A stretch of 9,473 nt of DNA, from the NCBI GenBank assembly GCA_002429455.1, contig DIZU01000022.1, positions 5,373 through 14,845 of the forward strand, written 5' to 3'. The notes below the pieces were generated by a model. It searched no databases. It was not told the origin of the DNA and saw nothing but the letters and a program-made list of their open reading frames with translations. This stretch comes from Methylotenera sp. UBA6020. Its GTDB lineage: Bacteria; Pseudomonadota; Gammaproteobacteria; Burkholderiales; Methylophilaceae. Each line of letters opens with the position of its first letter. Within the stretch, counting starts at the first letter, position 1. Shown piece by piece: positions 1-6,354 of the stretch. Made by a program: the position numbers and the translations under genes.

Positions 1-1
1 C

Positions 2-475
2 GGCAGCCCACTGATTGATGCGCATTACTACAAGGTCGGTGGTGGCGCGATGTATGACACTTGGTCCGTGCGTATTGACCAAGAAGTTCTTTCTAGCAAC
101 AACGGCAAATATGCGTTCCAAACACCGTTAGGCACTAATCACCTGTTCCAAGGCTGGGCGGATCAGTTTCTGGTCACACCACGCCAAGGTATAGAAGATA
201 CTTATGTGACTTTTGCTGGCAGCATCGAAAAAGCCAAACTGTATGCTGAATACCATGTATTCAAGTCAGAGGAAAAATTCACAACACCAACCGGCACAGG
301 CGACAAATATGGTACTGAGTTTGACGCCAGCGTTACCTATCCATTCACCGACAAAGTGTTAGGTAAATTGGAGTATGCGAAATTTAACGAGGATGATATT
401 TATGGCGCAGTAACAGGCGCAGCGCGCAAAGGTGACAAAGAAATTATCTGGGCCACTGCAATGTACACGTTCTAA
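2..475 (+). CDS. Alginate-export-like outer-membrane porin, C-terminal part (5' end outside window)
   Basis: The reading frame is open from base 2, so the gene begins upstream of the window; the ATG at 50 is internal. The visible ~157 residues contain a run reading FQTPLGTNHLFQGWADQF followed by LVTPRQGIED, which I recognise from proteins annotated as alginate-export family outer-membrane proteins. Alternating hydrophobic/polar strands rich in Tyr and Phe follow, and the protein ends in MYTF. A terminal Phe is the usual signal for beta-barrel insertion by the BAM machinery. The role would be a passive or substrate-selective channel in the outer membrane. Members of this family are often seen next to nitrate-assimilation genes, so uptake of nitrate/nitrite is a reasonable inference; the true substrate cannot be read from sequence. 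The signal peptide is not visible. Confident about barrel type, less so about substrate. Confidence 0.8.
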   Translation, partial: GSPLIDAHYYKVGGGAMYDTWSVRIDQEVLSSNNGKYAFQTPLGTNHLFQGWADQFLVTPRQGIEDTYVTFAGSIEKAKLYAEYHVFKSEEKFTTPTGTGDKYGTEFDASVTYPFTDKVLGKLEYAKFNEDDIYGAVTGAARKGDKEIIWATAMYTF

Positions 476-497
476 GTTCTAAGCACTCAAAAAATAA

Positions 498-532
498 GCT
501 GTGTCGTTAAAGTAGCATGTTAATGACACAGC
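498..532 (+). terminator. 13-bp stem-loop after the porin gene
   Basis: GCTGTGTCGTTAA (498-510) pairs with TTAATGACACAGC (520-532) around a 9-nt loop, with one G-T wobble. It lies 22 bp after the porin stop. No T-tract follows on the + strand (AATCGTCT follows). An A-rich run (488-496) precedes the stem and would read as a T-run on the - strand. It may end porin transcription with the help of other factors, or stabilise the 3' end of the mRNA. Intrinsic termination on the + strand is uncertain. Confidence 0.45.
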
Positions 533-639
533 AATCGTCTGCCTCAACAGATATCACCAGTCTTGTACAAAAATTTTGTAAGAGATTTGGTCAGTTATTT
601 AAACTCATCAAACTATAAATAATTGCAAAAGGAATATCC

Positions 640-2754
640 ATGGCTCGCACCGGCACACCCAGCGCTCTGAATAAATATAGCGGCATTATCTTTGCCGTTA
701 CTCTGTTTTTAGTATTTAACTTAGCGGTTCTCGCGCTTAATTTCTACACCTCTTCTACACTCAATAATGATGCGGTTTCGATCAATCTTGCCGGGCGGCA
801 AAGGATGTTATCGCAACGTACCACCAAGGTGTTATTGTCCATTCAAGTGGATGCCGCGCAAGGTCAATACAACGATAAAAATACCGCCGAACTTAAAAAG
901 GTAGCCTCGCTTTTTGATACTACGCTTAATGGGTTTAAAACCGGCGGCACCGTGGTGGGCGGCGACGAGAAGCCGGTTGGCCTGGAAAAAGTAAATGACG
1001 CTATAGCCGTGCAGTCTGTAGATGAAGCCTTGCGTATTTGGCAACCCTACAAAAAACTACTAGAGCCCGTCATCAACAGCAAGGTGATTGATGAGACTAG
1101 CCTGGATGCAGCAACATTCTATGCACGTGAGAACAATCTTAAGTTATTGAAGTTGATGAATGACCTCACTAGCCAGCTGGAGAAAAACACCAAAGCAAAA
1201 GCGGGCAATCTACAGCTCATTCAAACCATTGCCCTGGTGCTGTCATTATTACTGTTTGCCAATATCGTATTTAATGCACTGCGTAAACTACGCGCTGCCG
1301 ATGGTGAAATTGAAAAAGCGCAGCGTGAAACCACTGAAATTCTTAATACCGTTAAAGAAGGCTTGTTTCTGCTAGACCCGCAACTTGCTGTCGGCAGTCA
1401 GTTTTCCAGCTCCATCAGCAAAATTTTGCAGCATGACATCAGCGCCAATATCCCTTTTATGCCAATACTGGAAGGCTTGGTCTCACCCGAGATATATAGC
1501 TCTGCCAAAGATTACCTGGACTTGCTATTTGGTAACAAAGTAAAAGAAAATCTAATGCGGAGCTTAAACCCGCTAACGCAGGTAAAAGTACAGGCGAAAA
1601 GTGATGTGGCGCCTAGATACTTAAGCTTTCAATTCAACCGTGTGGTTGAAGAAAAGCGTGTCCTACACTTATTGGTTACGGTACAGGACGTGACCGAGCA
1701 AGTGACACAAGCTGAGGAGCTAATGGCGCTTAAGGGACAATCCAGCATCAACTTAGGGTTGCTTAGCAAGTTATTGCAAGCGGATGTGTTCCAATTGAGA
1801 CAGTTCCTGAATAATGTCCATACAGGTCTGGAGGCTGTAAATGTAATACTGGCGAATGCCGACAAACGCAGCGCCAATCATGAAGATTTAGCCAACCAGT
1901 GCTTTCGTATCATCCATGCCATTAAAGGTGAAGCTTCCGTAATCGGTTTAGATGCCATTGAAACGCATGCACATCAATTTGAAGAACATCTGGTTTTACT
2001 TCGCAAGAAGAGTAGTTGGGATGCCCAGGAAATCTTGAGCTTGCCGGTGATGCTAAGTGCCATGCTTGAGCAAATCAGCCGGATTGAGACCATCGTCAAC
2101 TTGATTCAATCACATCATGAATCGGCCAATACTGTTCAACAACAGCCGTCTGTCTCAACCAGAGTTGGCAACAATTTGCTGCGCCTCACGGAGCAAGTGA
2201 GTAAAAATCAAAACAAAAATGTTCAACTCAAACTAAATCTGGCGCTACTGGACGAAATGGATACCAAAACTGCCAATCAGTTACAACAAATCGGTATTCA
2301 GTTAGTACGAAATGGTATTTGTCATGGCATTGAACCTACGGCCATGAGGCTGACTAAAGGGAAATCAGCGCAAGGTGAAATATCAATTAGTGCGCAAGCC
2401 AGTCCAGAAGGCGTGATTGACTTTATCGTGCGCGATGATGGGCAAGGCATCGTACCCAGCCGCATCCGCGCGGCAATGCTTACTTCAGGCCGCTACTCAA
2501 ATGAAACTGTGGATCAATTATCCGATAAAGACATCGTCAACAAACTTTTTGAACCGGGCTTTTCTACTGCGAATAACACCGACAAAGATGCAGGACGTGG
2601 TGTTGGCATGGACCTCGTACAATCGTTAGTCAACGAGATTGGCGGCGAATTGAAAATAGATACCAAGCCAGATGTATTTACGCAATTTACGTTCCGGATC
2701 GCCAAACACGCTAGTCCTTCAATTAACTTAAACGCGACAGAGGCCTTTGCATGA
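640..2754 (+). CDS. Membrane CheA-like hybrid sensor kinase with periplasmic PilJ/NarX-type P-box domain and Hpt domain
   Basis: A 704-residue inner-membrane sensor kinase. Order of parts: TM1 (~14-36); periplasmic four-helix domain (~37-190) of the PilJ N-terminal type; TM2 (~193-214); a short linker and a PAS-like region (~228-355); an Hpt-like helical domain with the phospho-acceptor motif HAIKG (H426, K429, G430); and a CheA-type ATPase domain (~505-688). The ATPase shows N-box LVRNGICHGIE (N558, H562), G1 DDGQGI (599-604), F-box FEPGFST (637-643) and G2 GRGVGMD (652-658). There is no conventional DHp dimerisation domain and no CheW-like coupling domain. Residues 44-60 (D-A-x2-I-N-x-A-G-x2-R-M-x-S-x-R) match the NarX/NarQ P-box pattern, including two arginines (R55, R60). 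Start choice: AAGGA at 629-633, 6 nt before the ATG. The stop overlaps the next start by ATGA. Likely role (inference): senses nitrate/nitrite and phosphorylates the downstream receiver via H426. Confidence 0.85.
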   Translation: MARTGTPSALNKYSGIIFAVTLFLVFNLAVLALNFYTSSTLNNDAVSINLAGRQRMLSQRTTKVLLSIQVDAAQGQYNDKNTAELKKVASLFDTTLNGFKTGGTVVGGDEKPVGLEKVNDAIAVQSVDEALRIWQPYKKLLEPVINSKVIDETSLDAATFYARENNLKLLKLMNDLTSQLEKNTKAKAGNLQLIQTIALVLSLLLFANIVFNALRKLRAADGEIEKAQRETTEILNTVKEGLFLLDPQLAVGSQFSSSISKILQHDISANIPFMPILEGLVSPEIYSSAKDYLDLLFGNKVKENLMRSLNPLTQVKVQAKSDVAPRYLSFQFNRVVEEKRVLHLLVTVQDVTEQVTQAEELMALKGQSSINLGLLSKLLQADVFQLRQFLNNVHTGLEAVNVILANADKRSANHEDLANQCFRIIHAIKGEASVIGLDAIETHAHQFEEHLVLLRKKSSWDAQEILSLPVMLSAMLEQISRIETIVNLIQSHHESANTVQQQPSVSTRVGNNLLRLTEQVSKNQNKNVQLKLNLALLDEMDTKTANQLQQIGIQLVRNGICHGIEPTAMRLTKGKSAQGEISISAQASPEGVIDFIVRDDGQGIVPSRIRAAMLTSGRYSNETVDQLSDKDIVNKLFEPGFSTANNTDKDAGRGVGMDLVQSLVNEIGGELKIDTKPDVFTQFTFRIAKHASPSINLNATEAFA

Positions 2755-3119
2755 AGCTGATGATTGTTGATGACTCCAATATCATTCGAAACCGTATCTC
2801 GAGGATTATGGCCGACGCTAAACTGCCTGAAATTGAAATTATCGGTACCGCATCATCGGGCACCGAAGCACACGCGTTATTTCAAACAGCGCATCCAGAT
2901 ATCGTGACTATGGATTTGACCATGCCGGAAATGGATGGCGTTGAATGCACCACCCTGCTGACTAACCTTGACCCTGATGTGAAAATTTTAATCATATCGG
3001 CACTCAGCGACAAAGCCACCGCCATTCAAGCCCTTAAAAACGGAGCTGCAGGCTTCTTATACAAACCATTTACTGATGATGAACTCGTCAATGCGTTGCT
3101 GGAGCTAATAGAAGAATGA
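2751..3119 (+). CDS. CheY-like single-domain response regulator
   Basis: A 122-residue stand-alone receiver domain. The acidic pocket is D7/D8, the phospho-acceptor is D55 (in VTMDLTMPEMDG), the switch residue is S83, the conserved lysine K105 is in LYKPF, and Y104 sits at the aromatic switch position. All are intact, so it should be phosphorylatable. It ends right after the receiver, with no DNA-binding, ANTAR RNA-binding or enzymatic output. Its start overlaps the kinase stop and its stop overlaps the next start (both ATGA), so the three genes are translationally coupled. It is therefore the likely acceptor from H426 of the kinase, with the next gene product as its phosphatase. What it binds when phosphorylated is not visible: the flagellar/pilus motor, another kinase, or the phosphatase partner itself are possibilities. 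Confidence 0.9.
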   Translation: MKLMIVDDSNIIRNRISRIMADAKLPEIEIIGTASSGTEAHALFQTAHPDIVTMDLTMPEMDGVECTTLLTNLDPDVKILIISALSDKATAIQALKNGAAGFLYKPFTDDELVNALLELIEE

Positions 3120-3577
3120 GTGATTTAAGCGAAAAAGATATTGAAATTTTCATTGAAGCAATCGGTGGCTATTTCAAACAAATCACCCAGGAAGCCGCTT
3201 CTATTGGTGTTGCCTATCTTGCCAAAAACGCATTTCCGCTGAATGATTTTACCGGCATGATCAGAGTAAGCGCTGACTACGACGGAGCACTCTATTTTTC
3301 AGCGCCTAGTGCCATGTTACGACACCTGCTGACTGTGATGAAAGAAACCAATCAGTCTGAAGAAAACTTGCTGGATGCGGTGGGTGAAATTGCCAATACC
3401 ATTTCAGGTAATGCACGTAAGTATTTTGGCGAAAACATGGTGATCTCAATCCCTGAAAAAATTGCAGGTTTAGCAAGCATGCTAAATGAGCAGTCTCGCC
3501 GCCATGCTTATGTGATTATTATTAAATGGAAACACTATAGCGCATCTTTAATCGTGGATATCTCCAGATTGCGATAA
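3116..3577 (+). CDS. CheX/CheC-like phosphatase domain protein
   Basis: A 153-residue cytosolic protein. Residues ~85-99 (LLDAVGEIANTISGN) carry the CheC/CheX/FliY active-site pattern E-x2-N (E91, N94), with D87 four residues before the Glu and a proline (P113) following. The ~40-80 region (TGMIRVSADYDGALYFSAP, then a hydrophobic helix) and the closing beta-strand pair (YVIIIKWKHY, SASLIVDIS) fit the CheX-like alpha/beta fold. The family dephosphorylates CheY~P; E and N position the attacking water. N94 to P113 is slightly shorter than the spacing usually quoted for the family. Overlap with the receiver gene makes that protein the obvious substrate. It could instead be a binding or output partner. 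Function by family is fairly sure; exact role is inferred. Confidence 0.8.
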   Translation: MSDLSEKDIEIFIEAIGGYFKQITQEAASIGVAYLAKNAFPLNDFTGMIRVSADYDGALYFSAPSAMLRHLLTVMKETNQSEENLLDAVGEIANTISGNARKYFGENMVISIPEKIAGLASMLNEQSRRHAYVIIIKWKHYSASLIVDISRLR

Positions 3578-3627
3578 AACAAGATGGTGCTAACACAGTG
3601 AATTGTTCAAAAAAACATGAGTCAGAC

Positions 3628-3659
3628 AGATCCCCGTGGTCTTGATTTTTTAATTTTTA
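3628..3659 (+). terminator. Weak candidate intrinsic terminator after the kinase-receiver-phosphatase operon
   Basis: AGA-CC (3628-3633, with a bulged T at 3631) can pair with GGTCT (3638-3642) around a CCGT tetraloop. It is followed by TGATTTTTTAATTTTT. The T-rich tail is convincing; the 5-bp bulged stem is weak. It would separate the signalling operon from the nirB promoter region. Confidence 0.35.
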
Positions 3660-3704
3660 GTAGCTATAGAGAGATAGATAATAACCGGGTCATAACTAGA
3701 GGAA

Positions 3705-3721
3705 CGCACTTTTTTAGTGCG
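3705..3721 (+). promoter_or_regulatory. Putative NtrC-binding dyad upstream of nirB
   Basis: CGCACTTTTTTAGTGCG is a perfect 6-bp dyad with a 5-bp centre. It contains GCAC-N7-GTGC, the core of the enterobacterial NtrC consensus (TGCACC-N5-GGTGCA). Its centre is about 115 bp before the predicted sigma-54 start site, a normal distance for an enhancer. Half-sites TGGTGCA (3744-3750) and TAGTGCA (3786-3792) lie downstream. The dyad could also form an RNA hairpin, but it lies upstream of the predicted transcription start. Confidence 0.6.
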
Positions 3722-3727
3722 CCAACT

Positions 3728-3740
3728 TATCAATTGGTCA
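3728..3740 (+). promoter_or_regulatory. Putative IHF-binding site between enhancer and promoter
   Basis: TATCAATTGGTCA agrees with the IHF consensus WATCAANNNNTTR at 8 of 9 fixed positions. It lies between the NtrC-like dyad and the -24/-12 element, where an IHF bend commonly helps the enhancer protein reach sigma-54 polymerase. Short AT-rich matches arise by chance, so support is mostly positional. Confidence 0.4.
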
Positions 3741-3801
3741 ATATGGTGCATATTTTTAGCCGATAAAAATATAAGCCCCTGAATTTAGTGCATTCTAAAA
3801 G

Positions 3802-3817
3802 AGGCATGCATCTTGCT
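3802..3817 (+). promoter_or_regulatory. Sigma-54 (-24/-12) promoter of nirB
   Basis: AGGCATGCATCTTGCT matches the consensus TGGCACG-N4-TTGCW at 10 of 12 positions, with the invariant GG and GC exactly 10 bp apart. Transcription would begin near 3828, leaving a leader of about 29 nt before the ATG at 3857. Together with the upstream NtrC-like dyad this indicates induction under nitrogen limitation. Confidence 0.65.
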
Positions 3818-3856
3818 TTATTCAATTTATGTTTAACAAACTCAAGTCTTAATACA

Positions 3857-6301
3857 ATGCAAAAAATGAAATTAGTAGTAGTTGGTAACGGCATGGCCGG
3901 CATGCGTACCGTTGAAGAATTGCTGAAAATCGCACCAGACCTTTACGATATTACCGTGTTCGGTGATGAGCCTTATCCAAACTACAACCGCATCATGCTT
4001 TCGCCAGTACTGGCTAATGAGCAAACCATTGATGACATTATCTTAAATACCCGTGAATGGTATGCAGAACACAACATCACGCTGTACACCAATGCGCGCG
4101 TCAATAAAATTGACCGTAAAAACCGCGTGGTGTACGCTGAAGATGGCACCAGTGCTGAATACGATAGATTATTACTTGCAACAGGTTCCAAGCCATTCAT
4201 GTTGCCAATTCCGGGTAAAGATTTGGAAGGTGTGATTGGTTATCGCGATATTAAAGATACCAATGACATGATAGACACAGCAAAAACACACAAACATGCC
4301 GTCATCATTGGTGGTGGTTTGCTTGGGCTTGAAGCCGCGAATGGCCTCAAAATTCAAGGCATGGAAGTCACTGTTATCCATAGAAATGACTGGTTGCTTG
4401 AGCGTCAATTAGATAAAACTGCCGGCGGGATGTTGCAAAAATCGCTAGAAGCCAAAGGCTTAACCTTTTTGCTGAATAAAAATACCGAACAACTTCTCGG
4501 CGATGATAAGGGTCGCGTCAAAGCGGTGCAATTTGACGATGGCTTGGTCATTGCCGCAGATTTAGTGGTAATGGCGGTAGGTATTCGCCCGAATTTTGCA
4601 CTGGCTGAATCTGTAGGCATTTATTGCAATCGCGGCATTGTTGTCAATGACACCATGCAAACCTATGATCCCCGCGTTTATGCCGTGGGCGAATGCGTAG
4701 CGCACCGCGGCATTTCGTATGGTCTTGTAGCCCCCCTATTTGAAATGGCTAAAGTGTGTGCAACCCACTTAGCCAATTTTGGCATAGGCTTATATAAAGG
4801 CTCAGTCACTTCTACCAAGTTAAAAGTGACTGGTATTGATTTATTCAGCGCTGGCGACTTCAGCAGTGGCGAAGGCGCTGCGGATGACGGCCGCGAAGAA
4901 ATTGTTTTGCACGATGCAGTTGGCGGGATATACAAAAAACTCGTTATCAAAAATGACAAAATCATTGGTAGCGTGCTTTATGGGGATACCACGGATGGTT
5001 CGTGGTATTTTCAAATGCTTAGGGATAACAAACCTATCCATGAGATACGTGATCACTTGATGTTTGGCCAAGATTCTTTAGGTAACTCCGGTCATCAAGG
5101 CCAGGATAAAGCGGCGGCCATGACCAATGAAATGGAAGTGTGCGGCTGTAACGGAGTTTGTAAAGGCACGATTGTTAAAGCCATTCAAGATCATGGCTTA
5201 TTCACCATTGATGACGTGAAAAAGCAAACTAAAGCCGGTTCAAGCTGTGGTTCATGCGTAGGTCTGGTTGAGCAAATTTTAGCCAGTACATTAGGTGGTG
5301 GTTACGCACCGCCATCCACTAGCAAAGCCATATGTGGCTGCTCGGATAAAAACCATGAAGAAGTCCGTGAAGAAATCCGCAAAAATAAATACCTGAATAT
5401 TCCAGATGCGATGCAAGGCATGACTTGGCACACCCCGAACGGCTGTGCAACTTGTCGCCCGGCGCTGAATTATTACCTGCTTTCAACCTGGCCACATGAG
5501 GCAGTGGATGACCCGCAATCACGTTTTATTAACGAACGTGTACACGCCAACATTCAGAAAGATGGTACTTATTCAGTCATTCCGCGTATGTATGGCGGTG
5601 TAACCACGCCAGACCAATTGCGCAAAATTGCCGACGTTGCCGATAAATACGCAGTACCCATGGTGAAAGTGACGGGCGGCCAACGTATCGATTTGCTAGG
5701 CGTAAAGAAAGAAGACTTAGTGGGTATGTGGAAAGACCTCGACATGCCATCAGGTTATGCCTATGCCAAAGGCATTCGTACTGTTAAAACCTGCGTCGGC
5801 TCTGAGTTCTGCCGTTTTGGTACACAAAATTCAACGCAAATGGGTATTGATATCGAAAAAGCGTTCGACCACATGTGGGCGCCGCACAAGGTTAAATTTG
5901 CCGTGTCAGGTTGCCCGCGTAACTGTGCTGAGTCTGGCATTAAAGACGTCGGCATCATTGGCGTAGATTCCGGTTGGGAAATTTATGTAGGCGGGAACGG
6001 CGGCATCAAAACCGAAGTAGCACAGTTTCTCTGTAAAGTTAAAACCTCGGATGAAGTGTTGGAGTATTCTGGTGCATTCATCCAAATCTACCGCGAAGAG
6101 GCGCGCTACTTGGACCGTACCGTGCATTGGATTGAACGCGTTGGCTTGGATTACGTGAAACAACGCGTGCTTGAAGACGTCGAAGGCCGCAAAGAGGCTT
6201 ACGAGCGATTGCTATACGCCTTGCAAGGCGCAGTAAATCCTTGGGCAGAACGTGTTGAAAAACGCGATCAGCACAAAGAGTTTGAGACGATTACCGTCTA
6301 A
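3857..6301 (+). CDS. nirB: Assimilatory NAD(P)H nitrite reductase, large subunit NirB
   Basis: Reduces nitrite to ammonium in the cytoplasm with six electrons from NAD(P)H. The product is 814 residues from the ATG at 3857. Domains in order: FAD fold with GNGMAG (10-15); NAD(P) fold with GGGLLG (152-157); a BFD-like [2Fe-2S] module with C429, C431, C464, C467; a second BFD-like module with C493, C495, C530, C533; a ferredoxin-like sulfite/nitrite-reductase half-domain; and the siroheme/[4Fe-4S] ligands C646-x5-C652 and C686-x3-C690. All cluster cysteines are present, so the enzyme should be active. An in-frame ATG at 3788 would add 23 residues, but it lies inside the sigma-54 promoter region and the family starts close to the first beta-strand, so I use 3857 (3866 is a possible alternative; no clear Shine-Dalgarno before either). 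No nirD follows; the transporter gene starts 53 bp downstream. Confidence 0.95.
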   Translation: MQKMKLVVVGNGMAGMRTVEELLKIAPDLYDITVFGDEPYPNYNRIMLSPVLANEQTIDDIILNTREWYAEHNITLYTNARVNKIDRKNRVVYAEDGTSAEYDRLLLATGSKPFMLPIPGKDLEGVIGYRDIKDTNDMIDTAKTHKHAVIIGGGLLGLEAANGLKIQGMEVTVIHRNDWLLERQLDKTAGGMLQKSLEAKGLTFLLNKNTEQLLGDDKGRVKAVQFDDGLVIAADLVVMAVGIRPNFALAESVGIYCNRGIVVNDTMQTYDPRVYAVGECVAHRGISYGLVAPLFEMAKVCATHLANFGIGLYKGSVTSTKLKVTGIDLFSAGDFSSGEGAADDGREEIVLHDAVGGIYKKLVIKNDKIIGSVLYGDTTDGSWYFQMLRDNKPIHEIRDHLMFGQDSLGNSGHQGQDKAAAMTNEMEVCGCNGVCKGTIVKAIQDHGLFTIDDVKKQTKAGSSCGSCVGLVEQILASTLGGGYAPPSTSKAICGCSDKNHEEVREEIRKNKYLNIPDAMQGMTWHTPNGCATCRPALNYYLLSTWPHEAVDDPQSRFINERVHANIQKDGTYSVIPRMYGGVTTPDQLRKIADVADKYAVPMVKVTGGQRIDLLGVKKEDLVGMWKDLDMPSGYAYAKGIRTVKTCVGSEFCRFGTQNSTQMGIDIEKAFDHMWAPHKVKFAVSGCPRNCAESGIKDVGIIGVDSGWEIYVGGNGGIKTEVAQFLCKVKTSDEVLEYSGAFIQIYREEARYLDRTVHWIERVGLDYVKQRVLEDVEGRKEAYERLLYALQGAVNPWAERVEKRDQHKEFETITV

Positions 6302-6354
6302 AACCATTATCAAAATCCAACAAAAGTTATCAAGTATTTTAAGAAGGAATTTTC

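Noticed and set aside
567..581. Short inverted repeat TACAAAA-A-TTTTGTA before the sensor kinase.
   Set aside because: Seven AT-rich bases per arm with a one-base centre arise easily by chance and cannot form a useful RNA hairpin.
587..619. Possible sigma-70 promoter before the sensor kinase (TTGGTC with TATAAA).
   Set aside because: The spacer is 21 bp and the predicted start would fall almost on the ribosome site. The -10 alone is not convincing in this AT-rich stretch.
631..644. GG-N10-GC pattern overlapping the sensor kinase start codon.
   Set aside because: No further match to the -24/-12 consensus; a chance hit expected at this frequency.
3705..3721. ANTAR (NasR/NasT-type) two-hairpin antitermination leader.
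   Set aside because: Only one hairpin is present, the loop is T5 rather than the ANTAR hexaloop pattern, and it lies upstream of the predicted transcription start.
3735..3750. Second possible sigma-54 element (TGGTCAATATGGTGCA) with GG-N10-GC spacing.
   Set aside because: Only about 7 of 12 consensus positions match, versus 10 of 12 at 3802-3817. It also overlaps the IHF-like site and sits too close to the NtrC-like dyad.
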